Assembly (NCBI RefSeq): GCF_040802235.1 | Contig: NC_133167.1 | Location: 15,926,501-15,990,500, forward strand | Length of the DNA stretch: 64,000 nt | From: Manis javanica | Lineage: Eukaryota; Chordata; Mammalia; Pholidota; Manidae | Direction: 5' to 3' | Notes under the pieces: model-generated | Database searches by the model: none | What the model was told of the DNA's origin: nothing | Seen by the model: the letters and a program-made list of their open reading frames with translations, nothing else | Shown: positions 46,013 to 57,379 of the stretch, piece after piece | Numbering within the stretch: position 1 is the stretch's first letter | Layout of the letters: every line of letters starts with the position of its first letter | Program-made: the position numbers and the translations under genes

Positions 46013-47189
46013 AGTATACCATAACATCACTCTCATACCTTGCTAGAAAGAACATGTTAAGAGCTACCGAATGAGACCAGACTAGGAAATCTTCATTGGT
46101 CCTGCCTTCCACAGACAAGCTATAAAACAAAATTGTGAGGGATCCTACCCTTCCGTCATATTATCCTTGATGAACCCCAGCAAACTGGACCTCACTCCTC
46201 AGCCAGTTTTCCTCTAGTTGGAAAGAGCCAGCCTTAGCAGCATAATCCACTGAATACTGTCCATCTGCAAGGTACTGTACTAGGCAGCAGAAGAAACCGA
46301 TATAGAGGATAATCTGATTATGAGCTAAACCTGTGTGCTCTGGTCACAACACATCCCAGCAGGTTAAAGAATCTAACTGAGCAGGACATTAGCATCATTT
46401 AACCTTATCTTTCCTGTAATTATCACCTCACCTTTTTTCCCAGGGACCACAGGAAAATGTAACTATCATACAAGCTGGTTTCTCTCTAGATCTGCACTTT
46501 TCCTATCTAGAGAGAAAATCAATGGTCCACAGAAAAAGGACCCGGGTTGTATCATTTCAGCAAGCCACCGCCCAGCCGTCTGTTCACCCTCAGCCCCAAG
46601 CCACCAGCTTCTTTTTGTCTGGTAACTTACGTGTGCATGGAAATCTAAAGGTATTGATGCTAGGCCAGAAATATTCCATTGTGCAGGGGAATTTTCCTCC
46701 ATTATTTTGTTTGAATTAAAAATCATTTGAGATTCTGTTCCTAAGCCAGTGTAGTCTGGGGCGTCTGAAAGGACAGCTGCGAGAACCTGCTCTCTCCCCC
46801 AGGGCTTCAGCGGCACATCACTCAGAATGAGGGTTCAGACCCACAGGCCCCCAGCTCACCCTCTGGCAGAAAATTGCTTACTGCAGTCATCCATGGGACA
46901 ACAGCCAGCCACACCATCAGGAACCATAAAGAGGCCAAAAGGCAAGCAGCCATCTCTCAGATCAAATTCATTTTGGTATCTCTGCTTCCCAGTGTTGCAT
47001 TCTCTCCCTGCTCTCCTCTATTCCTAAGTCCTATTTACCTTGATTTTTGAAATGTGTCCATTTCATCATGCCTCTGTGTTTTGTATGTCCTCATAACTGT
47101 TAGCTTGTTCTTGATCACTGGTATTTGAGAGCTTTCTTAAAACAGGATCTCCATGTTTTCAGCTTGTCTACCCATTCACTCATGCACCA
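46013..47189. other. unique sequence, with a short L2-like piece
   Basis: 46245-46310 ('gcaaggtactgtactaggca') resembles a reversed L2 end but is brief. The 116-codon minus frame (46466-46816) has no domain. 46660-46740 is AT-rich. Confidence 0.4.
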
Positions 47190-47650
47190 AATATTAATTG
47201 GAAGCTTTTAAGTGTCAAACTGTACAAGATGCTGAAGATACAAATGAATAAGTTACCACCCTTGTACTTGAGGAAATCGGGGTCAAGTAAAGGAGGCAGA
47301 CACATAAGCCAACTGAATCAGTTTTTGTAATGCAAGCAATGAAGTTTGTTCAAAGCTCAGAAACAGCAGAGAGGAAGGTGAAATTGGGAGGAGGAGACAT
47401 CTATGCAGAGGCGGAGGGGAAGAGAATAAACAGGCTAGATCCTAAGGACTGGAGGGGGTCGGGGATTCCAGAAAGAGGGGCTGGTATAACCAAAGCAGAG
47501 GACATGAAAGATCTAGCTGGGTTTAGAAGTCACAATAGGCTCTTCACTATCAGAATATGGTATGTGACGTGTCAAACCCAAAAGAAGTTGAGAGTAACTA
47601 GCACAGAGACTAGGCTGTGAAAGACTTTATGTGACCCACTGGAGACGTTA
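47190..47650 (-). repeat. LINE-2, minus strand, copy A
   Basis: 'atgctgaagatacaaatgaa' at 47230, 'aggaggcagacacataagcc', 'ggggattccagaaagagggg' and 'gctgtgaaagactttatgtg' follow reversed L2 3' UTR into the coding end. A MIR begins immediately to its right. Confidence 0.72.
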
Positions 47651-47654
47651 CTTA

Positions 47655-47965
47655 GCAATAGTAATAGCCTGCAGTTTTTAAGACTGATGATGGTCCAGGC
47701 CCTGCACAATGCATTCCACCTGTATCAATTCATCTGGTTCTTTTTGGATCCCCATGAGGTAGGTATTAGGTTGTATCATAAAAAACTTACCAATACTCCA
47801 CCATTTTGACCTATAGACATGGAAATCTCATGGTTCAATCTATTACTGTTATGATTAGCAACATTAAAGAAATGGGGAAATTAAAGCATCTTAGTTTCTT
47901 GCCCAGGGTCACATGGCTACTAAGTAGAGAGGCAAAGATGCAAACTCAGAGAGTCTGATAAGTGA
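47655..47965 (-). repeat. MIR SINE with internal insertion, minus strand
   Basis: Left part 'atcccc-atgaggtaggtatt' ends near 47769. The core 'gaaatggggaaattaaagca', with 'cttgcccagggtcacatggc' at 47899, resumes after about 70-90 extra bases (roughly 47770-47845) of unknown origin. The head ends near 47960. Confidence 0.82.
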
Positions 47966-48890
47966 TGTCAGGGAAGGGGTAAGATTTCAGCCAAGGGACT
48001 AGAAGACCTCAAACAAGCGGGAGTGAACCATGTGGTTATCTAGGGCAGAGCACCCTGGGAAGGGGGTAAGTGCAATATCCCCTGAGGCGAAAGTGTGCCT
48101 GGTATATTCCACCCAAGGAGGCCAGTGTGGCTGGAGTGGCGAGCCAGGCAGGGAGGAGAGTGGCAGGAGATGAAGTCTGAGAGGTACCATGGAGCAAGAT
48201 CATGCTGAGCTTTATTGTGCAGCAAGGACTTTGGCTCTTACACTATTGAATAAGATGGAAAACCACGCAGCATGTTTTAACAAGATCTTACTGGCTGCTG
48301 GGTTGAGAACAGACTGCAGAGGCACAAGGCCAAAAGCAAGAAGCCCAGTTTGGAGGCAAACGATGATGGTGGTTTAGACCAAGGTGCTAGCAGTTGAGGG
48401 CGAGGAGCTATCAGGACACGGTGATGGGCTAGATGAAAGGTGTTAGGGAAAAAGAGTCAAAGATTGTGCCGAGATTTTAGAAAAATGAGTCTGAATTAAT
48501 CGAGAGGAGGAAGTTGCTGATAGACTTGTTACAGAAGATTATTCGAAGCTCAGGTTTGGAAATGTCCGATTTGAGGTGCTCGTGGGACCAAACGGAGTTA
48601 TTAAGTAGGCAGCTGGATATGTGGTCTGTAGTTCAGGGAAGAGGTCCAAACTGGAGGATATATTTGGAAGCCATCAGCAGACAGGTGGTATTAAAGCCAC
48701 GTGACCGGATAAGATCACCTAGTGAGTGAGTGAGTGAGTGAGTGGATGGAAAAGAGAAATGACCCAGAAACAATCCTGGGAGCTCCAGTACTTAGAGGTC
48801 AGAAACCTGAGAAGGCATCAGCAAAAGAGACTGAGGAGGAATGACCAGAGGAGGAAGAATTGGGGGTGGGCCTCGGCATTGGTGATGTGT
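47966..48890 (-). repeat. LINE-2 ORF2 and 3' UTR fossil, minus strand, copy B
   Basis: Among the longest L2 pieces here. Plus-strand landmarks: 'ccctgaggcgaaagtgtgcc' (48080), 'aggccagtgtggctggagtg', 'aaggactttggctcttacac', 'gaacagactgcagaggcaca', 'gaaatgtccgatttgaggtg' and 'attaaagccacgtgaccgga'. Reading the minus strand these are the C-terminal RT domain region through the 3' UTR. It repeats L2 positions already present in copy A, so two insertions are involved. No intact ORF. Confidence 0.88.
48721..48744 (+). repeat. (AGTG)6 tetranucleotide microsatellite
   Basis: Six perfect AGTG units within the L2. They apparently arose by expansion of the L2 text 'gggagtgagtg'. Confidence 0.95.
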
Positions 48891-49029
48891 TGCTGATGAG
48901 GAAGAGAATGTGGAATGTGCTGGCACCTCCCAGACAACTCCGTTGTTCCATGCTCCAATCTTCCACTTGTCCAGGCTTCCACTCAAAGCCCAGGCCTCAG
49001 TGCAGCTGTAACTGTCTGAACTACCAGGA

Positions 49030-49265
49030 CAGTTCGTTACCAGTGGGTCATTGAATTATTCCAACATCAGAATGTTTTTATTGAATTAATAAGAAAGCTT
49101 CATTGCCTGCATTATGTAATTGCACACTCTCTGTAATCAGAGAACTCCCTAAAGTAGGAATAATTTTATTTATTCTTTGTATCAGGGCAGTTACCACGAA
49201 AATAATTCAGTTTCTGAAAATTCTAGTCCTTTTCATGTAATTTCCTAAAATTATCCATCCAGAAT
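49030..49265. promoter_or_regulatory. repeat-free AT-rich block, candidate conserved element
   Basis: Holds a perfect PAR-bZIP/C/EBP-like site TTATGTAA at 49112-49119 amid 'tgaattaataag' and 'taattttatttattc' cores, and no repeat sequence. Nominated on motif texture alone. Confidence 0.28.
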
Positions 49266-50860
49266 CATCTATGAAGGACTCTCTTTTTTTCTGCTGGGAG
49301 CCTGAGAGGAACTGAGATTTGCACCTCCCTAAACCAAACTTACCCTCTTTGATTATATCTGCAAGTCAATGAATTAACCAGGCCTGGAGCACCTAAGCAC
49401 ACGTGAAACTCCCCTATTAAATGCTGATATAAAAGCAAACATTCATCAACAGGACTTCAAATGGCAGCTCAAACCCAGAGAGCATCATATAATCAACAGC
49501 AAAACTCCATTTCTAAAATTTGCTCCTTGCCTTCCAGGTTTCATTAAACATTTTCTATCCCATATGAAAATCACTTCCTTGATACACAGGTCACTTTCGT
49601 GACCCTCTCTTCACTCACACACACTTTCATTTCCTTTCCCATTTATAATATTCTGGTCTAAGCAGCATTTTCTCTTTTCAATCTGTAGTAAAAGAAATTA
49701 TGACATTTCACTGAACACAGTCAAACATCTATATGCACACACAGATATGTGTCATACAAGCATGAATGAGTTCCATATGTTTCTTGAAAAAATAAAGTTC
49801 TACTACAGCAAGAGGGCATCCAATATTAATCATACACACATGAATTTTACTTAATAGCCTCCCCATGGCTTTGATTTCTGAGAAAATTAACATTTTAGTC
49901 TATGTAAATAAGTCTTGCCTTTGAAAGAAACAAAGAAGTTCATGCAACCAAACTTCCTCCTTCTGGTTTGCAGGCATCAGCTGAGGTCCAGGGAAAATCT
50001 CCAGCCTTCCAACACGTGCCTTCCCTTGACTTTGATTAATACCTTGGAACAGCTGGCAGACCAAGCCTGGGCTGTCCCAAGTCTTACTGCATGCCTAAGA
50101 AAATCAGCATTTTTGCTCAATGCGCTGTGCCTTTCGCATTCATTTCAAGCAGATACACAATGAGAACTGCCACCAAGTACGCCAGCAGGTGGTTCTTTCC
50201 CGGCCAACCCCCAGAAAACACAGATATTCTGAGCTTTTATCTGATCTTGCAGATGCTTTAATGTACCATTATATGATTGCATTGCCTTTTACACATGTTA
50301 ACATATGTTTTACACTTTGAAATACGAACACTTTTGCAAATCTACCTCCAGCCTCCAACACAAGGGGGGAGAAAAAACTGATGATTCTCTGGAACTGCCC
50401 TGATGTGGCATGATCATCCCCTCCGTGATCTTCAGAAGGGCACCAAGCCTAAGGAATTCAGCTTTGTGATCACTCTTTAACCTCAGAAACAGACTGCAGA
50501 ACAGCATCAAAATCACTTCCTTCTGAGAAATCATGGATGCTTGTAATTCATCATTTCAGGAAGGAAAACTTCTGAGGTAGTTCTTTTGATAAAACGATGT
50601 CTGTGTCTCTAGCAGATATTTGCTTAGAAGTCATTTGATGTGTGATCTTGACACCAATCAGTATTGCCAGAAGAATCATTTCAGCCAACTTCAGGGTCCT
50701 CTGGGAGCCCCACTGAGCAGCTTCCGCCACAGCCTTCCTCAGCCACCCGGCAGCCATGGGAAATGCATGGTGGGAGAATCCCAACGCCAAGCTCTGGGGC
50801 ACTCCACCTTACCAGGGGGGTGAGCAATGAAAACCACTGATCTTTTCCCCATTTAAAAAT
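49266..50860. other. unique non-coding sequence, 1.6 kb
   Basis: No repeat is recognised. 49990-50200 is repeat-free with mixed composition and might be conserved. Chance frames of 66-83 codons overlap on both strands at 50120-50890. Confidence 0.42.
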
Positions 50861-50864
50861 GGGA

Positions 50865-51412
50865 TTATTGGTCCAGGTAAAACAATCCAAACCTCCACAA
50901 ACAGGGAAGACTGAATGAGCTGTGGCACAGCCAACACATGGAATACTCTGGAGTCAGGATAAAGGATGAGGGAAAGTGATTGGCACGAGCATGGAAAGAT
51001 TTTTGAGACACAGCGATATCCTGTAAAAAGAAAAGGAGCAAATTGCAGAACCAAAACCTGTAAGATATTCCCATTTTATAGAAAAAGCACATGCTTCTAT
51101 GCCGAAAAATAAGCTATAAATTCATCACGTTTATGTATAAATATATGTGAATGTATGAACACTTGTGTTCAGATTTATATAAACATATATCACACACAAG
51201 TATATGTGTGACATGCCTGTCCATGCTTAGAAATACATCTGAAAGGATGCTCATTATACTGATAATGGTAATTATCTCCAGGGAGGGGAGTGTGGCTGGA
51301 GTGGACTCAAGAGGGGAATTTTCTCTTTGCCCAGTGTTCTTTGTCACTCTGAATTCTTTCTTTACAATAAGAATGCATTTCTATATTACTTGCATAACTT
51401 AAAAATAAATAG
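50865..51412 (+). mobile_element. old LINE-1 3' end, plus strand
   Basis: ORF2 end and 3' UTR in plus orientation: 'catggaatactctggagtca', 'gcacgagcatggaaagattt', 'agaaaaggagcaaattgcag', 'taatggtaattatctccagg', 'gaggggagtgtggctggagt' and the terminal 'aacttaaaaataaatagg'. 5' truncated and frame-broken. Confidence 0.9.
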
Positions 51413-51439
51413 GTTCAAGTTGATTCTTCCACTTGATTT

Positions 51440-51912
51440 ACTTATTCATCTAAGATTCAACAAGTGTTATGGTGGAAAGTCAGCTGTTTCTCCACTATCT
51501 TCCTCCCTTCCTTCTCCCTAACGTGGCCCTGTTTTCCCAGGATGCAAAGTTCCAAGCTGAGCATTTGCTTTCCCCACCTTCCCTGCAGTACCAAATAGCC
51601 AGGGATACATTCTGGCCAATGAGACATGGATGGAAGTGCTGTAAGGGGAGGGAGCAGGTAGTAGCTCTTCTACCTCCCTTGGAGGGACAGGACACCTGGA
51701 ACTGCAGCAGCCATCTTGCCAACATGAGGTGTCAAGCTTGAGAGAAAGGCAAAGAGAATTGCTAAAAGGCCGGGCCAGATGTTGAGCCACAAACCCAACA
51801 GCAGTGGCTGCCTACTTTAAGAATCCTTCTTTTATTAAGAAATAAACACTGCATTCGTTTAAGCCATCTAGGTTGAATGTTTTGTTACTAACAGCAAAAT
51901 TCATTCCTAATC
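51440..51912 (+). mobile_element. old solo LTR (ERVL/MaLR-type), plus strand
   Basis: 'ctggccaatgagacatggat', 'ctgcagcagccatcttgcca', then a poly(A) signal in 'aagaaataaacactgcattc' (AATAAA 51841-51846), then 'gtttaagccatctaggttga' and 'cctaatcaaca' at the 3' edge. The layout is that of the LTR suspected at 5270 but in the opposite orientation. No viral genes. Confidence 0.62.
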
Positions 51913-52194
51913 AACACAATGATGTACTTAGCAGAGTCAAGCTAGAGAAGTTGATTTTATAAGAAGAAACTATCAGCAGCATAAAATTCCTGAGATTATG
52001 GAAGAGATGGAGATTCCAAAACATAAATAAGAATTTCATCATAGGAGTGTTGAGTCTACTAAGTAAGATTCTATGTATGAAAGCAATTTGTAAATGGTGT
52101 AACCACGTATAGATATAAGGCTGGGTTTTTCTGGTTTGTTTGGGTTTTTTTTGCATATGTGGTCAGGGTGTGCGATGAACAGCTAAAATTTCAC

Positions 52195-52434
52195 AGTCTG
52201 AAGTCAGACCACAGGGTCTGAAATCCTGCCACACCATACATGCAAGCTATGAGAGTCAGGAAAGTTATTTAATTCCCCCACACCTCGATTTCCTAATATG
52301 TGACACAGGAATCATCATAATGATTTCCCCCATAGGATGACTATAAGGATTAAATAAAATAATGTATTAGATGGCTTAACACGGAGCCTGGCACACGGTG
52401 GCCCTCAAGATGAATCAGGCATTGTTATTACATG
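52195..52434 (+). repeat. MIR SINE, plus strand
   Basis: 'tgaagtcagaccacagggtc', 'aagttatttaattcccccac', 'cctcgatttcctaatatgtg', 'ggattaaataaaataatgta', 'ggagcctggcacacggtggc' span nearly the whole element. Confidence 0.9.
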
Positions 52435-52555
52435 ATGATTAAAAGGGCATCCAAAGGCCTCTAGGTGCCAAAACACCTCCCACCTCAACACGGCCTCCCC
52501 ACTAGTCAAAGTCCCACAGCAGTTACTGTCTGGCTTAAGGTCTCAGAGACCATGG

Positions 52556-53590
52556 TTATAAAAGAAATGTAGGGCTCACCTGAGGAAGGTTAAACCTGGA
52601 TATTCCAGAAATACTTATAGGGCAGTTAAGACAAGCAAGCAAGACAAGAGGGGGAAAAAAGAATGTCAAAGATCTGCTCTCTGCTCTTAGGGAACTTAGG
52701 AAGATAAGACATAAATGCAAGAAAGTGAAAGAATATACAAGAGATAAATAGCAGCTCAGTGCTGTACAGGAAATGTCACAAGCCAGTGTGTGATTGATTG
52801 ACAAACAGCGGATGCAGAGAAGGATTAGAGCCATCCAAAGGCCAGCGCAGTGGCTGCGTTGGGGAGAGATCCAGGACTGCTTCAAGGAGGAGGGGGGATC
52901 TGCACCAAAGATGAGATGGCTTATGATAAGGAGGGAGCAGCAAAGAGGTATGTCAGGAAGAGGGTGGAACATGATCCGAATCACAGACACAAGAAACCCT
53001 GAGCACATCTGGGGGTAACGGAAGGGTGAAGCCCATGAGGATGGGAAAGAGCCCCCCCAAAGCAAAGAGGCATGCCATTTCCTGGGAGAGGGGAGCAAGG
53101 GCAGGCGGGAGTCTGCATTCAAAAGCCATGACAGATGAAGAAGTCTGAGACACAGCATACAGACAGTGGAGGGTCCTGGAGGTTCCCAATGAGCAAAACG
53201 GACCAGAGCCTTGTGTGGCCACCAGCCAGGAAGCAGTGAGGAGGGTCCCGGGGAGGAAAGAGTGTGTGAAAGAGGAAAAGCCGCCGGGGGTGGCGGGGGC
53301 TGCCGTAGTGGCACAAATGGGAGGTCGTGGCAAGGGCTGGAACTGGGCGGGTCACTGGGAAAAACAAAAACGAAGCCAGTTAGCAGCCAGTGAACCTGCA
53401 GACAAATGGTAAATGGTTTCTGGTTCTGGTTCTGTTGATTTTTGCTTCTACTCGCCGTCGTTTCTAAGATTAGTTCCTTTGTGGAGTGAAAACTTGAGGG
53501 GGAAGAGCCCAGGACAAGTCTGGAGGAAGCAGAGGAGGGAGAGCTGAGGAGCCGGGTACACTGCCCCAGAAGGCGGCAGGAGGACAACAT
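52556..53590 (-). other. long open frame, probably chance
   Basis: From the first ATG (53588-53590) the minus strand is open for 344 codons to a stop at 52556. The frame extends further upstream only through non-ATG codons. The predicted protein is rich in Ser, Pro, Leu and Cys, with no recognised domain. Its C-terminal half is translated from L2 3' UTR, which is non-coding. The strand is poor in A, so stop codons are under-represented. I see no promoter, Kozak-type context or splice support. Confidence 0.4.
52605..53075 (-). repeat. LINE-2 3' UTR, minus strand, left part
   Basis: 'gacataaatgcaagaaagtg', 'gactgcttcaaggaggaggg' near 52874 and 'gagcagcaaagaggtatgtc' follow the reversed L2 3' UTR. 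The coding side of what may be the same copy resumes at about 54100. Confidence 0.55.
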
Positions 53591-54099
53591 GCAGTCCAAG
53601 GCATGCGCGGAGGGCCGCGCTTCTGGTACCACAGGGAAGGAACAGGAAGGAAGGCAGCAGAAGAGAAAGAGATCTATTAAGAGAGATTCGGCCCACCTTG
53701 TCCAATGGACAGTCTGAGCTTCAGCTGAACTCAAAGCGGTTCAATCTCCCAAACACTGAGGCAGCTGGCTCCTCCCCCGTGGGGAGCCCCAGGGCTCAGT
53801 GAGGTCCGAGTCTGCTAGCGGGTCTCAGGGCTGTGCCCAGATATCCACAACGCAGAGCCCAGTGATTACTGCCCTGGAGAGCAGCCAAGTGCCTTGTGAG
53901 CTCAGCCAAAGAACAGGGCTTCCCTGGATGGGCTGGAGAAGGGGACTTACACCAGGTGGGGTGGGATGGAGGAGGTGGCGTTTGGACGGTCTTAGGAAGT
54001 CGGCTCTTGGAAAAGGGAGAAGAGCTCGGGAGAAGAACAACTTCACAAACCTAGTCCCAATTGCAGAAGACTTGTGTTTGCCTAAAGACAAACTGTGAA
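53076..54099. other. GC-rich insert between two L2 pieces
   Basis: About 1 kb, more GC-rich than its surroundings, with scattered CpG ('agccgccgggggtggcgggg' at 53279; 'gcatgcgcggagggccgcgc' at 53602). It is not recognisable as L2 or another family. It separates two L2 segments in the same orientation, so it may be an unidentified insertion or a strongly diverged L2 middle. Confidence 0.4.
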
Positions 54100-54900
54100 G
54101 TTTTGCTGCAATAAAGAGGAATAAGACTGGGTGGACAGACAAATGGAAGTTAGCTGAGAAAGCCAGGTGAAGTGTTTGTCTTAACTGAGTGAAGAGTGGA
54201 GAGTCACTGAAGGGTCTTCCCCAGGGGAGTGGAAGCATTGATAGCTGCGTATTTGGAGGATAAATCTAACACTGGTGAGGGGGATGGCATGGAGAGGAGA
54301 GAGGCATCACAATAGAAGTGGGAAGGAGGTAGGAGGTGAGGAGAGTACACCTAAGGCAATGGCAGCAGTGCTGACGTGGAGAAGGCAGGTGTGAGCTACC
54401 TCTGGGGAAGAAGATTCAGCAAGCCCAGAGCGCTGACTACACTAAAGGGTAAGAAGGGGGAAAGTGTAAAGGTCAGTCCGAGGCACAAAGCTTAGGGGAT
54501 TAGGAGGAAGGAGATTGTTTGTTCATGTTGGGTCTGAGGGGTCCACAGAACGTTCCCAACGTCCATCAGGCAGAGATATGCCTGATTCCACTGGGAAGGG
54601 GGTGCAGAAACATCCCCTTTGTGGAGAGCAAGAGGAGCAAGGTGAAAAATGAGACAACATTCCCCTGAATGGAGTCCTTCTGAATGCAGAGAACGTCGTT
54701 CGGGAAGCTGCAGTGGAATCTGTGGGAGCGCTAGGACTCTGTACAGAACAGGATGGAGACTTAGAACTAATACCTCAGGAATGAGGAGGGCTGACTTAGA
54801 GGAACTGCAAGAAGCAGGCCAGTCAACTGGTTCAGCATGTTTTGAAAACGTCAACACCAGAGATGAGCTAGAGTCAGAGTTGAAGAATTTGAGAGTCCTC
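54100..54900 (-). repeat. LINE-2 ORF2 fossil, minus strand, right part
   Basis: 'gagtcactgaagggtcttcc' (54193), 'ggataaatctaacactggtg', 'ggcaatggcagcagtgctga', 'gattgtttgttcatgttggg' (54511) and 'gaggggtccacagaacgttc' follow the reversed L2 RT C-terminal region in order. Minus-strand translation near 54500-54600 retains a worn trace of the conserved segment after the catalytic motif. No active residues can be assigned. Confidence 0.72.
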
Positions 54901-55314
54901 CAAGTTCAAGGCCAAGAATCAGGCCTAAAGGGGGTCCTTGAAGGTGGTCTGAAGAATCAGACAGGTCTCTACAGAAACAAATGTTCTGATAGAGGATACA
55001 GAGCTGCCATAGCAGTGAGGCAACGACCCACAGGCTCAAGCCCTACGTCTTCAAGATTCCATATGTGAAGGCCAAGCAATTTTGAAATTCTGAAAGGTGA
55101 GTGTGGTGGACAGGGAGCTGGAGGAAGAGGGAGATTGTGTTTGGGGTGTCCTGAGAAATCAAATCATATAGAGTCAGGCCACAACTCATACAGCTTATGT
55201 CCTAACTTGTGCCTCTGTGTCACTGTCTCTCTGGGAAGTCTGGGTCTGACTCCTCCTCAGGATAAACATGGGGATGCTCAAATTCAGGAATGCAAATGTA
55301 GGGAAAGATTGAGA
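54901..55314. other. unique sequence
   Basis: May include further diverged L2 to about 55060, but it is not provable by eye. No other feature. Confidence 0.4.
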
Positions 55315-55440
55315 CATGGTTATTAAGTTGAATGCACATGTATGGAGCACTCACTATGTGCAAGTCACAGACTTGGCTCAGGAATCAAAGAGGGACCAGA
55401 CACTGAGTGTTCCAACCACCCGCAGCTGCCTGACAAACCA
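55315..55440 (-). repeat. LINE-2 3' terminus, minus strand
   Basis: 'gcactcactatgtgcaagtc' at 55348 with 'aggaatcaaagagggaccag' corresponds to the reversed L2 end. Short and diverged. Confidence 0.55.
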
Positions 55441-55596
55441 CCCTACAAATTGTGGCACACCACCACCGTTCATTGCACTCATGATTGCACGGGGGTTCAG
55501 AAATTAAGAATTCAGTGACAACGTAGAGAAGTGGCTCAAACATCTGGAGAGGCCTGGGATAGCCAGACCAGAACCTAAGTCTGTGGCCTAAGTTCT

Positions 55597-55677
55597 GGCT
55601 CTCCACAGGCTACCATGGATATCTGTCCGGCTCTCCATAGGCCATCATGGATATCTGTCTGGCTCTCCATAGGGTCC
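55597..55677 (+). repeat. 32-bp tandem repeat, two and a half copies
   Basis: Units at 55597-55628 and 55629-55660, with a partial third at 55661-55677. All begin 'ggctctcca', and the full units contain 'catggatatctgtc'. Copies differ at about five positions. Not part of a recognised family. Confidence 0.93.
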
Positions 55678-55944
55678 TGAGGTTCACATGACTTCCTCCC
55701 CGCATGGTGGTCCCAGGGTAGTTAGACTCCGTACATGACCAGCCACGAATCCAGAGAAACAGAAAAATGGTGAAAGCAGAACTTCTCAGTTCCTCTTGAA
55801 GGCCAGGCCCTGAACTGGTACAGCATTGCTTCCATCATATTCTTTTGGTCAAAGCACTGATGCTCTGAGTAAAGGAAGGGAAGGGATAGAAGGCAGTCAT
55901 CTTGTTGACAAGCTACCACACAGACACAGAGCTTGCCTGTGAGA

Positions 55945-56068
55945 AGATGGCTGGGCTGGGAGGTCTGTAAAGGCAAGGCCTGCATCTGCCTGGTGTGCTC
56001 CTGCATACTCCGATGCCTGACGCATAATATGTGTGCAATAAATATTTATTAAGTTGCTTAGTAATATG
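55945..56068 (+). repeat. LINE-2 3' terminus, plus strand
   Basis: 'gtctgtaaaggcaaggcctg', 'ctccgatgcctgacgcataa' and 'tgtgtgcaataaatatttat' give the L2 end with its AATAAA-like terminus. Confidence 0.75.
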
Positions 56069-56734
56069 GATACAATAAGACTTCAAACCCAAGTTTATCC
56101 CTCAGCAAAACATATGTGCCCTCAAAGAGATGGACTTTCAAGAAACACTATGGAAATTTGGGTGGGAAACCTGGCCTGAATTCTCTGGTTTGGTTTAATA
56201 GTCTATATTTATCAGAAAACAACTGCCATGTCATGTGGTTAGACATGATTTTGACACTCACCTCCAGTTTCACCACTACAACACTATCTCTAAGATATAA
56301 AATGAAAACACTGTTCCCACTGACTTCACAATCACCCTGGAAGGGCGCCCACTCCACTCCCTGTCTGCGATACCCTGCTGAGACAGACAGGATGGCACCA
56401 AAACTTCAGGGTTCCCGTCATCCCTACCCCCTGATCAGAGCTAGCCCTAAATGGACAGAAATGTGCTTCCCTGTACCTGGACTCGCTCAACCTTCCAGAA
56501 CCAAAGGTGCCTCTCAAGCAGAAGACCCCAGGCCCCATTTCATCACTGTGAACAGGGAGTACATACTTCCTGTTTCAGAAAGGAGACAGACCGTCAAGGA
56601 AAAGCAGACTTCCACCAACCCACTAGGAATCTCCCCCTCTCTTCTCAGTGTAACCTCATGCCTGGAGGTTGGGGAATGGTCTGGGTTACCTGGTACAAAT
56701 ATGATGTCCTTAATGCAGGTCAAGATCCCTTTAA
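56069..56734. other. unique sequence with an open plus frame
   Basis: An open frame spans 56116-56742, but its leftmost codon is GTG. The first in-frame ATG is at 56233. No domain, coiled coil or signal is visible. 56210-56335 faintly recalls a MIR. Confidence 0.4.
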
Positions 56735-56976
56735 AAAAATAAAAGCCAACATGCATTAAGTATTTAATAAGGGTTAAGTATTGTGCAAATCTCTGTACAT
56801 AAATGATCTACTTGATGTGCCTTTTTTGTCCCTACGTTGATGGAAAAACAGGCTTGAAGAATTGAAGAAAGCTGGTCAATTCACAGAGTTGGTAGGCGAC
56901 AGAGGTAACATTTGAACACAGGCAATCTGGACTCCCAGTGTATCTTCTTTAACACATAATACTGCCCCTTTCTCCC
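56735..56976 (-). repeat. MIR SINE, minus strand
   Basis: 'gccaacatgcattaagtatt', 'atgatctacttgatgtgcct', 'cagaggtaacatttgaacac' and 'aggcaatctggactcccagt' trace the reversed element end to end with a weak core. Confidence 0.72.
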
Positions 56977-57362
56977 CCGAGGCAGGTGTGTGTGGAGTGG
57001 CTGATGGCTGAGACCACTCTCAACGCAGAGGGCCAACTGCGCAATGGAATTAGGCTTGATATTCAGGATGCAAAGCTAATGATGAATCAAGCCATTTAGC
57101 CAGTGAGGTCCTACAGAGTCCCCTGCGCTTGTCTGGCTTTCCCCATAGTCTGGCTAACCTGCTCGGAGGTGACACCACTAAGAACCAAACCTTCTGTTTA
57201 GCTGAGTAGATACATAATGTTATTCCTTAACACTCCCGTGAAAGAGCATGTCCTCTGTGAACGCTAATCTCTACATGAGAGAGGAAAATTCAGCTCTCTG
57301 CCAAGAAGTTTGCCCTGGCTTCTTCTCCCTTACTATATTCTAACAAACCCACCATAGGCTCC
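56977..57362. other. unique sequence
   Basis: No repeat is recognised. 57020-57110 is repeat-free with 'gcaaagctaatgatgaatc'. Nothing further. Confidence 0.42.
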
Positions 57363-57379
57363 TTTTTTTTTTTTTTTTT
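57363..57379 (+). repeat. T17 homopolymer
   Basis: Seventeen consecutive T residues. Could be the reversed poly(A) tail of a retro-inserted sequence on the minus strand, but the DNA to its right is not recognisable as a SINE or mRNA copy. Confidence 0.9.

Noticed and set aside
55597..55677. CRISPR-like or satellite array
   Set aside because: Only two and a half head-to-tail units with no spacers and no extended satellite.
56116..56742. 208-codon plus frame as a possible gene
   Set aside because: The leftmost codon is GTG, the first ATG is at 56233, no domain or signal is visible, and there is no splice or promoter support.
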